Source: Datnioides undecimradiatus
Taxonomy: Eukaryota; Chordata; Actinopteri; Lobotiformes; Datnioididae
Length of the DNA: 64,000 bases
Assembly: GCA_008933995.1 (NCBI GenBank)
Contig: WARS01000011.1
Location: 11,561,516 to 11,625,515, forward strand
Reading direction: 5' to 3'
The notes below the pieces were generated by a model. That model had not been told where the DNA came from, made no database searches, and saw nothing but the letters and a program-made list of their open reading frames with translations. Positions 41,101-53,696 of the stretch are shown piece by piece. The number at the start of each line of letters is the position of its first letter. Position 1 is the first letter of the stretch. The position numbers and the translations under genes were made by a program.

Positions 41101-44100
41101 TCTTTCACACTCAGCTGGGACCATTTGAGTGATGTCCAGGAATAGCAGGCGCAGTCTGACCTCTAAGAAAAACCAGGAAACAGGACCTGCGTAAATCCGC
41201 AGTGTGACTTAAGAGTGGCACAGTCGGCGCCCACACCCCAATGTTTTTACTCCGCTGTCATTGACATTGATAAATACTGGTGATGTTCTCTAACTCAGAT
41301 AGAAATTCATGTTTAGGCTTCAGAAAAATCCCAGCTGCGAGGTTCTTTCAAAAGAGTGGGCCCAGATGTTTCAGACAGATGTTCAGACACACGTGGGCTC
41401 TGAGGTCCATGAGCATGGTGCGTTAATAAAGTCATCATGTGCCGTCTGTCATTTGAGCTTTGAAAGTGTTTGATCTTCAGTAATTTCAGGAGATTTGTAT
41501 TAATGCAGTGCAGTAGGCTCTATGTCTTTATAAATGTAGTGTAGATTCACAGAAGCAGGAATGTGTGCCTCTGGTTGTGCTCACTGCAGGAACTAAAGTC
41601 ATAAATCATCATCATGGCTCCTTCGCTGCCCTCAGCAATCCACAGATTGGCCCTAAAACCTACAATACATGATTTGATTTAAACGTTTCAAAGGTCCATC
41701 GTCTGGGTTTGTTGTGGTGGTGAACTCCAGTGAGCCCACTAATTTACATTTGGACTCCTGCTCTCTCCCATACTTACCCCTCAGTAAGTATACAGAGCGA
41801 ATGCAAACTCGTGCTTTTTATAGAAGGAAGGCACACTCGTGATTTTAAAGGCAGGGCAGAGAGAGAGGCCCACCCAAGCGAGATCAAGGGAATGTTTCTT
41901 TTTTTTTCTCCTCCCTTGAACATACGCCCTTGCATAAATAACCTTGTACATCTGCACATTAACCCTCAAATTAGAGTTTTGAGTGGATGTTTTTAGCATA
42001 CTGGCACACTAAAGTGGTATTTATGTAAGACTGAAAATACACATTCTCCTACCTCTTAACCAGTGCCTGAATTCATTATGGTGGCAGTAGTCAGTAGTCT
42101 GGTCTGGTTAGGGCTACAGCCTCTCGCACTGAAGGAGATACAGTTAAGTGTAACAGACTTGGTTACACAAGATGTTTCAGTTGTTTTACACTGTATGTAT
42201 AATGCAGAGCTCTGGCCTGAATAGCTTTTTTGCATTATTTCTTTCCTGAAAGAAAAAAGGAGGGTTGCATTGTGGGTAAGTGGGGGCAAAATGAATAAAA
42301 AAATAAAAATGCAAGTGTATATCTTTGTATATGAAGACAAAGCATTCATCACAAGGCTCACAGCCTCTGAAACCTGCACTATTGATACTTTAACTGCTTT
42401 GTCTAAACAGGAAATTTGTAACATCCCTCACATGAAAAACAAAGATCTTTTGGGTTTTAAAGTCTGATTCTTTCTCAGTCTGTGTGAGTAAATGAGAGCA
42501 TGCGTCTACTGTTTTTCTTGAACCTAAGTGCTATCAGTGCCACCACAAACTTTAGATGCTTTCAGCGAAGCACTTTAACCATCTCTAGTGCTTCCATTTG
42601 AATTTTCATCATGGCAGTTTAGCTGACATATAAACTGCTTTCTTTTTCTGCACATGAACTAACATTTCAATGGATTTCTACAACTGACACATCAACTGGT
42701 TTTACTGACATTTAAAGTAATTGTTCAACAAGCTTAGCCTGGCTACACATATGATCTGCACACAAGGAGGAACAGCTAACTTGGCTTTGTCAAAGCTAAC
42801 AAAATGTGTCTACCTTCACCTTTAAGTTCACTAATTTACTTGTTATGTCTTGTTGGTTTAACCGCTTCCAAAGACAACCTCTAAAAGCTTAATGTTGTGA
42901 GCTTTAGAGTTGCTGGTTGGCAGGTTTTTTTAATTTTATGTGCCTCTGGATACGCTGACTGTTTCTTGGCTTGGAGGCTTGGAAGCTTGGAGGAAGATTT
43001 CATTTCCCATGGACAGAGTTAGCTGTTTCCCGTGTTTTATCATAATGCTAAGCTAATCAAATGAGCTACATGCTCCAGCTTCACATTTAGCATACAGACA
43101 TAAGAGTGGTATCAATCTTCAAACATCTAAAAATGTTGGTGTTGCTGCTTACAGACTAAGTGGCACTTCAACTATTCACAGTGTGTATTGCTCTATTAGC
43201 AAATCTCTGAATTGTGAATAATGTTAAAGCTAATGCAAGGTGAGCTATAAACATATTGTGTAACCTAAGTATTTCTGTTATTATCCACCAAGTCAGTTGT
43301 TGATGATAGAAGATATGTGCTCTTTCCCCTTTTGTTTCAACTCTGTCTGTTTAAAAGATGGAAATGTTTGTATGGAGCCTTTTTAATAATGAATCCTCAC
43401 CTCATCATTTATCCACTGTACATACAGTACAATTAGGTTCATCTCAGTTTATCGGTATCATGCTCCAACAGTGTGAACGTGGCTTCACAGCTCCTTTTTT
43501 CATGATACTGGATGAGAAAAGAAGAAATCCAAGTGGGGCTTTTAGCTGGTCTTCACCTCCCCCCATTTCCCCTCTCTGCAGATTACACTGGGAGACAAGA
43601 AATAAATGAACTTCCCCGGTGGTATAAAATTGCCTGTTTCCCTTAAAGTCTCAATGGCCTTCAAACCTCAAAGGGTGTTGTCATAGTAATGGAAGGCAGT
43701 GGAAATAATGCCTCCTTTGCCACATTGCAAACATCAAGTCCTGAAAGAGAAAGAGAGAGTGGAAGGGGTATAAAGGCAGAGGGTGTTGAGTTGAGGCCAA
43801 GAGAGAAAGAGAGAGTGTAGATGTAAGTATGGAGACGGGCTGTGCGTGATATGTAAGGTACAGCGTTAGGTGTTTGAGCCCTGCAGACTTAACAGAGTCA
43901 GAGACTCTTGCTGGGTCTGTCTGTCCCCTTTTAGGCTGCTCTGTCAGGCTACATTAAAGGCTGCGTGTGTTTTGTTCGCATGTGTGTAAGAATAGAAAAC
44001 CCAGAAACAGACTGCTTCCAGACTGTCCAGCTAAAAGCAGTGGTGAAAGAAGTGTCCCTACACCATTAACTTCAGTAAAAGTACCAATACGTTACTTTAC

Positions 44101-47100
44101 ATGCCCTCAGGTAGTTTATTTCAGAGGTTGGTTCCCACAAAGGGTCACAAGATATATCTGAGAGGTCATGAGATGATTGTGCTGTGACACAGATTTGTAT
44201 TCATAAAGTTTTCTTTTTTCTCTTTGCTGTTTTGTTAAATATTTAGTGATTTGACCTCTTTGGATTTTGAACATTTGTGTTCATAATGAAACTAGATAGG
44301 AGATCTCTACTTGCTGGAACTGCAGTCAACCATGTTTGGTACATGTAGTTAAAAATGTAGTGAATTTAAAGAGAAAATAAGAAACACTGATGGGAGAGGT
44401 ACCTCAACATTACATTGAAGCTGATATATTTTGTTAACAATTTTGTTACAATGATTTTACTTTTAAGAACTTTTAGTGTTAGAGCTGGGAGTTATAGTTA
44501 TTCTTGTGTTAAGGTAAAGGCAGCTGTGATGTGCTGAGGATTCCCCACAACTTAGCAAACTACCTCTAGTTTTAGTTACTCTGCATTTTAAAAACAAAAC
44601 AAATGTGTAGCTTACAACATTTAATGTAATTTCTGCAAATTGAAGAGAAACTCCACCAACAAATGTGATGTCAGTTGAATCAGCGTCAATTCGGCTTCAA
44701 CTGAACTGGTGCAGTTGGGTTGCATTGTGGGTAACATAGTTGGCAGGTTTTAAAAAGTTGGAAGAATTTGTGGCATAAAAAATGATATCTCTGGTTCAGT
44801 TGTATTTATTTGCTAACTAATTACATGAACACTGACGCCACAGGTTCCACTATGCTTTTAGTAGCTATAACCTCCTCTGTAACTATGGTTACAGGGCTTC
44901 CCCCCTCAGCTCTGATGAATTAATCCTTGGTGGCTGACTTAGGATGCATCATTACCAGTGGGTCACACCAGATTTAAAAACTCTGTATGTTGTGAAATCG
45001 ACCCAACAGTAAATAGAGCAGTTAAAATTGTATTGACACACTGACTAACAACAACAACTAATATAATAATATATACAATAATATAACACGCTAAATGGGA
45101 CTGCCCTTATGATAACAAACCTTTAGCATATTTTTTGTGATAAAACCTCTTTACTTTTAATTCAAAAAGTGTCATATTTTAAATGCAATGAGATCTTTTC
45201 ACAGTGTTGTGGTTCTTCATGTGGTGTTGCTACTTTCTCCTTTAAGGATCCAAATTCATTTTCCACCACTGCTCATAACAAAATGATTGAAATTGTGTGT
45301 TATCAGACGTTTTCAACTTTTAATTAAGACCAGAGATAAATTTAGTGGTGCCCGCAGCAGATTGACGGCATGTTATGATACCTTTTGTAGTCTATTATAT
45401 GAATGAATGCCTTCCTGTCATGCTTCTTTGTGCTCTCAATAAAAATCACCATACAGCAAGTACAATAGATGTTTTTTTAACCTTCACTTTGTGTACAGAA
45501 CATTTTACCTTTAAGCTGCATGAAACATTAGCCAGACATCTGCTGTAACTGGAGCTTTATTGCTATTCATTGACTTTTTCCTGCAACAGCACTACCTCCA
45601 CTGGAGCCTGTTGATCACCTCTGGTTGCCATGAAAAGTTGTAGAAACTGTGTGTTTCTTTGTCATCACCATGAATAATGTCCCATAATTTTTTTTTTAAC
45701 TGATTTTTGAAACTTTGCTTGACTGCTCAGATGTTGTAGACTTCTCTTTATCTCACTTTAATCACACAGAGATGTGTGTGTGGCTTGGTGCCTTTGTATT
45801 CACATGGTTCCCCCGTTTCCTGGGGAAGGATAATGCCCGTGTCAGGGTTCAGCGCAGAGGGGGGTGAGGGTGTCTGGAAGGCATTTCCTGGCCTGACAGC
45901 TGAACAGAGTCAGCTCCTGCTTCTCTCACTCAGAATCTGGAGCCTGTTTATCTCCAGGATGTCAATAATGTCGTGTCATCCTACAGGGAAGGCAAGAGGA
46001 ACATCCAGGAAGTCCATTACCAAACAATGTGTGGATCAGTGAGTGGTCAGCAGGCACACACTGCTCTGACAGTGCTGCCCCCTAGTGGTGCTGAGGACAC
46101 AACAGCACCTTGATAAACTGCATTGCCTGTCATCCTTGAGTATGATTGTCACACACACTGTCTGTGTGTTTATAGGTGTGTACATACTGATAGCTGTTGG
46201 GGCTGTGATGATGCTCGTGGGTTTCCTCGGATGTTACGGTGCTATTCAGGAATCCCAGTGCCTGTTGGGGACAGTGAGTGTATCTCTTTTTCACTTTTAT
46301 CCAGCAGGAACTCTTTTTTCTGTTTAGGTTTTGAAGAAATAAAGTGGTTTTGAGTTGTTGTTTTTTTCTTCAGTTCTTCTTCTTTTTGGTGATCCTCTTT
46401 GCCTGTGAGGTGGCTGCAGCAATCTGGGGTTTCATGAACAGGGACACAGTAAGCACTACACACACATGCACAAAACTGAATTTCACTGCAGCTCTGAATG
46501 TTTCTACATTGATTTTCCACCTCTGCTACAGCGAGTCTGCTCTGTTTGTCGCCCAATCTGTCCACAGATCTCCAAAGAACTGATCAACTTCTACGATTCC
46601 GCGTACATCAAGGCTGTCGACGTCTCAGGGTCGCCTAGTAAAGATGCTGCCATCAAAGTTCTGGATGTTTTCCACAATACGGTATGTCATGATGGGCGTA
46701 ATCTGAGCCCACACCAGCCGCTTTGTCATGTGAATACTGTAACTGATAATATTCAGTTGGGATTGTGGGATTTTGCTTAGTGATCTCTTGATTCTGCTCT
46801 TGCTCTCACCCTCAGCTTGACTGCTGTGGTAAAGGAGATGACACCGCTCTCTTTAAACAAGTCATCGGCACTTTGTGTCCTAGAAAGTCCCCAGAAGATT
46901 TTCTGACATCTCAGGTATACACAGATTCTTACTAAAATGAACACCTGTACAACACCAGGTATAGAATTTATCAGCATCTTTGGAAAGAAGGACAAATATA
47001 AATTTCTTACCATCAGTCTTTGGATTGATTAATTACAACATCTAACTAAATGTTGAACAAATACAGCTGAATGTAAAACTGTAATATGAGAATGTACACA

Positions 47101-47941
47101 ATGGATACACTCCTAAATATATACTGTACCTGTATAATATAGCACAGACATAATACTCAGTTAACTTCACCCAGCACCAGCATCTTGTTCTGACCTGATG
47201 TTAGCGCTGTTTTTTATATAACTGATACAAATAAAATATTTTATATTATTTTGACACAGTTCAAGGCTTTCATACAGGATTGTGAAAATACAGTAGTATC
47301 CCTTATTAGTCACAGATATTCATAAATATTCAAATTATTTAAACTAGAAGGCAATAAAAGGTTTTAAATTAGAACAAAATATGTAAAAGCTATGTAATGT
47401 ATGTAACATAAGCTATGTATGTATGCTGCTGATAAAAAACAAAACATCACATAATTAATTATTCAGAGTTGTGCGGTCAGAGGCAGCTGATATCCAGCAC
47501 CTTGTTTTGACAGCACACATGGCTCTCTATTACATGTAATCCATTACAATGAGTGGTCAGCATGAAAAATTCTCATTTGGCCAGCGTCTCCATTCTGCCT
47601 CTGTCTCCTCCCAGAGCTGCCACGACAAACTGATCGAGCTGTTCTCTGAGAAGCTCTACTTGATCGGCCTGGCTGCCTTGGTGGTTGCTGTTATCATGGT
47701 GAGTGTCAGATTGAAAATGGAGATGGATATTTCACGCAGCTGCAGTGTGAAAAGGCTCACAACATGGCCAATATTTCCCACAAACTCCTGCTCTTATCAG
47801 CTGTGAAAAGGACACAGGTGCTTAAATAGAAGACTCATTGAATTAAGCTGCTCTGTTCTTTTTCCTCCCATTTAGATCTTTGAGATGATCTTCACTATGG
47901 TGCTCTGTTGTGGGATCCGTAACAGCCCTGGGGTATACTAG
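38158..47941 (+). CDS. cd81: cd81, CD81 tetraspanin (complete, 8 coding exons, 238 aa)
   Basis: Exons: 38158-38223, 40557-40671, 46176-46273, 46374-46448, 46568-46681, 46816-46914, 47615-47698 and 47876-47941 (717 nt, phases agree). CD81 is a four-pass plasma-membrane organiser that partners CD19, integrins and EWI proteins and acts in cell adhesion and gamete fusion. The start [18 protein letters not shown] and the second exon [16 protein letters not shown] are nearly identical to mammalian CD81. TM2 ([20 protein letters not shown]) ends in the tetraspanin GCYGA motif. The large extracellular loop has CCG at 159-161 and four cysteines in total (159, 160, 177, 191), giving two disulphides. 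The C-terminus RNSPGVY resembles human RNSSVY. Length is close to human (236 aa). CD9 was considered, but the loop and termini fit CD81 better. The a/b paralogue cannot be assigned. Confidence 0.95.
39070..39697 (+). mobile_element. 5'-truncated L2-type LINE remnant in cd81 intron 1
   Basis: The open frame ending at 39412 reads [19 protein letters not shown], then [20 protein letters not shown], then [15 protein letters not shown]. This is the characteristic C-terminal end of the reverse-transcriptase ORF of fish L2/Maui-like non-LTR retrotransposons. About 280 bases of 3' UTR follow, ending in AATAAAG and a CTATT repeat array, the usual 3' terminus of these elements. Only the last roughly 120 codons are present, so the copy is dead on arrival. 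It lies in the same orientation as cd81. The 5' boundary is approximate and no target-site duplication was identified. Confidence 0.85.
39661..39697 (+). repeat. (CTATT)n microsatellite, L2 3' tail
   Basis: Seven tandem CTATT units directly follow the LINE 3' UTR. Such tails are part of the 3' end of fish L2 elements and often vary in length. Confidence 0.9.
42720..43135. mobile_element. Degenerate dispersed teleost repeat (MITE-like)
   Basis: The sequence carries AGCTTAGCCTGGCT, AGCTAACAAAATGTGTCTACC and, towards the other end, ATGCTAAGCTAATC with CAGACATAAGAGTGGTATC. I recognise these pieces from a very common non-coding teleost repeat whose two ends are inverted copies of each other. No transposase is present. 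A relative lies at 62690-63025. Class and boundaries are uncertain. Confidence 0.6.
44036..44101. repeat. Fragment of a common teleost dispersed repeat
   Basis: Contains AGCAGTGGTGAAAGAAGT followed by AGTAAAAGTACCAATACG, recognisable from a widespread fish repeat that starts near CAGTGGTGGAAG and has AAGTAAAAGTACC. Only a short diverged piece is present. Confidence 0.55.
46915..47614 (+). other. cd81 intron 6
   Basis: A 700-base AT-rich intron between the two exons that encode the end of the large extracellular loop and TM4. No repeat family is recognised. Confidence 0.8.
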
Positions 47942-48564
47942 AAGTCACATCGATCCACAGGAGACAATAATGGACTATTTTATTATGTGTTTCTATGCAT
48001 TAGTTCCTTGTCCTTACGATTATAACAAGATAGAGATCTCTCTTTTTTATTTTAAGTTAGATAATACAACATTTTAAAAATATTGCTAACTTGACACGCT
48101 CATCTTTCTTATATGATACCTTAGCTTCTATCAGATTTATTTATCATGCAACACTTACATTAGAACATTTTATACATACAGGGTGTTGTGAAATGTTTCA
48201 CTGAAGTCATTGGACTTAAGACTTGTTATTATGGATGTATAAACTGTATATATGCTTGTCCTATGTTAATAACACTCAGAGAGTCCATGTATTCCCCGAC
48301 TGATTGTTTGTGACGCATGTGGCTACAGTGTTACAGTGTTATAATATAATTTAAGCAGCAGGGTTTCATAGGTCTAAGGTAATGTACTGTCTTATTCTAA
48401 TAATAATCAGGAGGATGAGTTAGCCTGTGTGTTTCCTTAGTCGACTGTGTGTCTCTTCTTTGTACCTAATGAACCATCTGTGCTGTCTACCTTGATGAAC
48501 TTGTGAATCTCTCACCCTTGAAATATGACATACACAAACACCCAAGCTTTTTTTTAATAATACT

Positions 48565-48570
48565 AATAAA
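48565..48570 (+). terminator. Putative cd81 poly(A) signal AATAAA
   Basis: AATAAA lies about 625 bases beyond the cd81 stop codon and is followed by a T-rich tract (48580-48605). A second AATAAA at 48833 is an alternative. Confidence 0.5.
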
Positions 48571-48945
48571 TTATGTCACCTTTCTTTTCTTTCTTTTTTT
48601 TTGGTGGAGCATATGCTACATCACTGCCTCACGACCTTTTATTTAGTTTGTGACTCCGTAAGATGAAGTACTTTCTTGTTCCATGTCTGTAAACTGTGAG
48701 TAGTTCACATCAGAGAGGGATTTTCACTTTCCACTTCATATGAATGCTTTTTCTTTCTTACAGTAGAGGCCCGAAGAAGTAAAATGGCAGGATTTTCCAA
48801 AGAAAATGCAACAAATAGAGAAAAGTCAGGAAAATAAATTTGTGTTTCTAAATTTGAGTTTGAGGTTGTTGTTGTTTTCTTTTTTTGACCAGGGTAATCA
48901 TCTCACAAGCCCATGTAAGGGTCCCAGCCCTCAGGTTGGGAACCA

Positions 48946-48970
48946 CTGCAGGACAAAGATGTTCAAAGGA
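48946..48970. repeat. 25-bp direct repeat, copy 1
   Basis: CTGCAGGACAAAGATGTTCA plus the next five bases recurs exactly at 49984-50008. The left flank (CAGGTTGGGAACCACTG) resembles the end of a dispersed fish repeat, so the pair may be remnants of one element family. Confidence 0.6.
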
Positions 48971-49983
48971 CATTCCATCTGTGCAACCATCTTTTCCTGA
49001 TAGCTTACCTGTTTCCCACCTTCTCACAGCAGTGCTACAGTACTGCATGTCGCCACAGGGAGGCAGTGTGCTATCAACACCCCTTTTTGCTCACTCAGCA
49101 CAGTCTTTCCCACTGTAGCACAGTTTAAAAACTTAACTGACTTGTATTTCTGGTGTCATGGCAACAGACACACCCAGTATATACAGTGTTTGTCCTGCCA
49201 ACAGGTTTATTTTCTCATTAGAGGACACAACACTGATGTTACAATATCACTTGTGACAAAGTTTGAATTTCTCTCAGGAAGCTCACACATCTTTCCTTTC
49301 AGTCTATTTTTATGAGGCACTATTCATAGGAAGATATTTGAGGACAAAACTTTGCAGATAGGCAATCTGTGGCAATAGGCAAAGTATGTTATATATGACT
49401 GAAAGTATAATAACACATGGTGCCGACATACTTTTGTTTACATTTCGTTCCATTTTTTTCTATTGTTCTGTTGTTATGGTTTAATGACACAGTAGACAAT
49501 AATAATTAGACAGTGGATGCTGAACATTGTGCAACAGTTTCCAGTTTGAACATGACAATGTCCCCACACACAAATCCAGATCCATAAAGATGTGGTTTCT
49601 GACTGAAAAACCTCAACCCTGTATGACACTTTTGAGATGAACCAGAGAATCAGGTCTTACAAAACACCATCAGTACCTGAACTCATTAATGTTTGTGTGG
49701 CTGAATGTGAATAAATCCCTGCAGCCAGGTTCAGATATCTGGTGGAAAGTCTTCCCAGAACAGCAGAGACAGTTATAGCAGTGCATTAACGCCCGAGGCT
49801 TGGTAAGGAGATGTTCAGCAAATGCATGTGGGTATTATAAACGATCATTAATCACATATGGATTGTAAATGTTTGAGTGGTGAACATATTAGTAACTAAA
49901 GAACCAGGTATTTCCCTCAGAAGATAGAAACCAAAACACAACTTAAAGAAGAGAGAGCAAATGTTTTGAATCTATCCTGCCCT

Positions 49984-50008
49984 CTGCAGGACAAAGATGT
50001 TCAAAGGA
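49984..50008. repeat. 25-bp direct repeat, copy 2
   Basis: Exact second copy of 48946-48970, in the same orientation and about 1 kb downstream. The flanks on both sides differ from copy 1. Confidence 0.6.
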
Positions 50009-50276
50009 GTCTAAAACTTGGGACATTATTACAGTAAATACACTAATCCAAATTCAAATAATTAATAAGAATAATAATTAATAACCTCAGTTTAAATGTC
50101 TGGTGTCTAATGTCAGTATTTGACTTTGACACAAACACTGAATAGTGGACCCCTGGCCCGCATTAGGTTTTTGTATTGTTTGTACTTTGGGACAGACAGA
50201 CAGACAGTTGACACATGAGACAGTAGGCAGAACAAGATTGTCACTCTCACTCTCTCACGTAATCACTCTCTCTGAC

Positions 50277-50312
50277 GCACGCACACACACACAAACACAG
50301 ACACACACGCAT
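50277..50312. repeat. Imperfect CA-rich simple repeat
   Basis: An interrupted run of CA dinucleotides with AAACACAG interruptions. Typical intergenic microsatellite. Confidence 0.7.
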
Positions 50313-52394
50313 TGCCTTGAGTCAGTAACCTTTAGGCTGATTTCTGTCACTTATACCTCTGAACTGGTCTGGGAACAGAGTAATCCAGCTGTTCTGATGC
50401 TTCACTGTGCTGACTACGTGAGTCATCAAAAAAAATGGAAAATGTCGCAACATCTAAAATCAAACACAATAAATAAAATGTATTGTATATAAGAATTGCT
50501 ACAAATCCTCCCATCACATCCCACAAAGACTTTCTTCTCAGTGGGAAAGGAACAGCACAGCTAAGCTACTAAATTCACTCATCTTTTCTCTCTAGTCCTG
50601 TTCACTATATGTCAGACTGTCTGCCCCCCTCGTCTGTACACACCCTGTGGTGTCATCCTCTCATTTGACTCATCTCTTTGTTTTGTGTATGCCGTGCATT
50701 TACTTATAATGAAACAGAGAATTATTCTTCAGGGCGGTGTCTGTTACTATAACTCTCTATACTTTCTAATATCACACCAGATCAGATCACCTGCACAGAC
50801 GAGCAGGTGCACGACACTAAAGTGGAGAAGACCTACAATCAACGCAGCCCCAATGGTAATGGTGGGTGAAATTTTTGTTAAACTTTTTAGATCTTTTTAA
50901 TTGATGTCTGCATTATGAAGTAAAATTACTTTTGTCACCATGTGAGAGCCAACAACATTTAGCATCTGCATGTGAAGCTGTGGGTGAATGTTGCTACTAA
51001 AACAATCTGTGCTGTGACGATGAAGGTGAAGTCAGTGTGAATGTATTTGGAGGGAAGGTGAAGTAATATTTACACAAAAAGTATGAATGGTGATTTTCTC
51101 AGGTGATGAGTAGCAGACGACGGAAGAGGCAAGCGGTCATGCTTCCATAGATCTACTGCATCCAGTTCAGTGTAAACTTATTGACTTTGATCTGCTTCAG
51201 GGGAAATCAAATCTTCTGCTATCCTATAGGGAAACAGTTGGCTGATGGAATCACTTTTCCACAACCTGTTGGTCAACTCTTGTTTTTCTCCTCTAAACAA
51301 AACAAAAATGTAGTCAGTAATCAAGGAAATGAAGCAATTAGAGCATAGCTGTGTATTTTTACTTTAATCCCATTGGACAAACATGTTTATTTAACCACAA
51401 CGGAGATACTTTTAACCTTATCAGCGATCCAGACAGGTAGATACAACAGATTTGCGGCTGGCAACATGTAGCTACTTCTCCCTGCTGCTCATATTGGCTG
51501 CAGTGACTCATAGTTGCTAAGCTCAAATAAAACAAACCAGATAAAACTTAGGTGTGGCTCCGACTTAATAATAGAGTGAGACTGTGACACACCTTGTAAC
51601 AGTCCTTCATTCATTCTTACCGTCATTTGCAAGATTGAGCTCATTATCATATCAATTTGTGAAAACATTGTGGACAAAGCTCTCTAACTGCTGAGAGTTC
51701 AAAGGTCTTTACTACTGCACACTGAAGCATAAAGTTGATGAGATAAACATGTATTAAACTAATTACTACCAATTCAAAAAGAACAGCAATAATAAATAAA
51801 AGCACTGTAAGTTATTTCACATACTGCACAGCTCAAGTACTGAAGTATGTGCATACAGAAAGTATAGAGATATGTTTATTAACGTACAAGAAACTTAAAA
51901 TATAGGTGTTAAAATCTGCAAGCAAAGTTTTCTCTCCCTTTGTTTTGTTTATATATTTGTCACCAATGCAAAATGATTTTAGTGTTCACCGTTTCACAGA
52001 GTCGTGGGATGGGAGCTGAAAAACAGGTGCAGCTGTTACACATTACATAGCATTGCATTACATTGCATACATTATCTGTAATAATGTTTGTCTGATCCTC
52101 TTTTAATAAACAACAATAACAAAAACTAAAAGTGTTACTCCAAAGAATAAATCCAAAGTAAAATATAAATATCACAGTGTAAAAATCTTCTGTTATCAAT
52201 CCAAAAATATGTTTTTAGTAGTACAAGTGGTCATATAGAGAGACCCATAAAATCATATTTAAATCTGCACTGCTGTCTTCAACACTTTAATGTTGAAGCT
52301 GCAAACGCTGCAACTGATTTCTGTTACTTGATTCACCTATAAAAATACGTCATAATTTAGTTCATGTTTTATTGACATTAATGATCGAAATTTG

Positions 52395-52540
52395 TAAAGT
52401 AACTAAGGTTTAATAAATGTAGTGAAGTGGATTTACAAAGTAGCATAAAATGAAAATACTCAAGTAGAGTACAAGTGCCTTTAAAATTACATTCAATTAC
52501 AGTATTGAGTTAATGTACTTAGTTGCATTCCAGCACTGTA
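52395..52540. mobile_element. Copy of a common teleost dispersed repeat
   Basis: Contains AGTAGCATAAAATG, AATACTCAAGTAGAGTACAA and TTAATGTACTTAGTTGCATT, ending near CCAGCACTG. These match, with drift, a very common non-autonomous fish repeat whose end reads ACTTAGTTAC...CCACCACTG. No coding capacity. Related fragments flank it at about 51720-51860 and 53035-53170. Confidence 0.65.
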
Positions 52541-53034
52541 AACAACAGTGTTCTAACGCTGGGTGACTTGTGGCATTAAAGTGTTAATGAAGCGTTACGG
52601 CTAATTTAGACAGAAAGATGTGTCACGTCACATTTAACCCCATCATTCATATGGGATATGACTCCACATAGAATAACCTCAGCACTGAATGAACAACACT
52701 TGTTCAGCCTGGTTTGTCCACCACTCTCACTTTCATTGTTTAAGTCTGTTACAGAGATTTTGCACATATAATTTAATGTCACAAAAACATCAACATACAA
52801 TGAATGTAAGTGTTATCAGTAAAGTCTACTCAAAGTATCACAAATGTACTCATTACAGAAACAAATTCCCTATTAAGGTGTTAGAATATTATATAGGTGT
52901 ATCATATTATTAGATTACTATTAATGACATTTTATTGTTATAGTTGTTTGAAGTGGGACTAATGTTAACTACTTTATTTACTGTTGGGTAACATTATGAG
53001 TTTATTATGTGATGAATCTGAAACTTTAAAGCAG

Positions 53035-53170
53035 CTTCAAACTAAAGCTGTCAAATAAATGCAGTGTAATAAATGTAAAAATAGATCATTTTGAGCTGTA
53101 GAGGTAAACTAAACGAAATTAAACGAAGTGGAACTACTGAAGTAAAGTACAATACAATGCAATACAATAC
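53035..53170. repeat. Further fragment of the same dispersed repeat family
   Basis: AAACTAAAGCTGTCAAATAA and AACTACTGAAGTAAAGTACA correspond to an internal part of the family seen at 52395-52540, in the same orientation. It is diverged and incomplete. Confidence 0.5.
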
Positions 53171-53696
53171 ATAAACAGTTATGAGTAAGAAAATGTCTTG
53201 ATATATCCCCAAACCTCCTGCCACATGCCGGGAACTGAAAATGTTTCAAAAGTCAGAGAAAATGTGACTCAACCAACAAAGCGAGATACTTATCTGAAAG
53301 GTGACCACCTTACCTGTGAGTCATCAAAGCAAGTACAGGCAAGTGCAGGACCTGCGCTACAGTGTGGAGACAGTGTGAAGGGCAGAAAATGGTTTTATTA
53401 GAGCTGCGGGAATTATTACGCGACCGAAAGCTTAAACCGTGAGAAAAACTATATCCATGTGGTCATGTTTTAAAAACCAAAGTGACGTAAAAGGTCGAAG
53501 AAGAACAAGAAGAAGAGCACCTGCGAGTCAGGTATCGGCTCACTGAGGCTCCACCCCCTGCTGATATGCAGCTCCGTTCGCTGTGCGCTCCTCTCCGCGC
53601 TCCCTCCGCATTCTCAGCTGCGCACACGGCCTGTCCGCACCGCCGTTTTGTCCAGACGCCTGTGGCATTTGCGTCTTGCTCTTTAACCTTCTTGCC

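Larger units (their letters stand above)
40672..46175 (+). other. cd81 intron 2 (5.5 kb)
   Basis: The longest intron in the window, with GTAAGT donor and TATAG acceptor. It holds a degenerate dispersed element at about 42720-43135 and a short second-family fragment at 44036-44101. No coding exon or nested gene is recognised. Confidence 0.8.
48610..53480. other. cd81-pkp3 intergenic region
   Basis: About 4.9 kb with no recognised gene. Contents seen are a 25-bp exact direct repeat (48946-48970 and 49984-50008), a CA-rich simple repeat near 50277-50312, and pieces of a common teleost repeat between about 51720 and 53170. Confidence 0.6.

Noticed and set aside
38158..47941. Calling the tetraspanin cd9 or another TSPAN
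   Set aside because: GCTKCIKY at the start, [16 protein letters not shown], the four-cysteine loop and the RNSPGVY end all match CD81.
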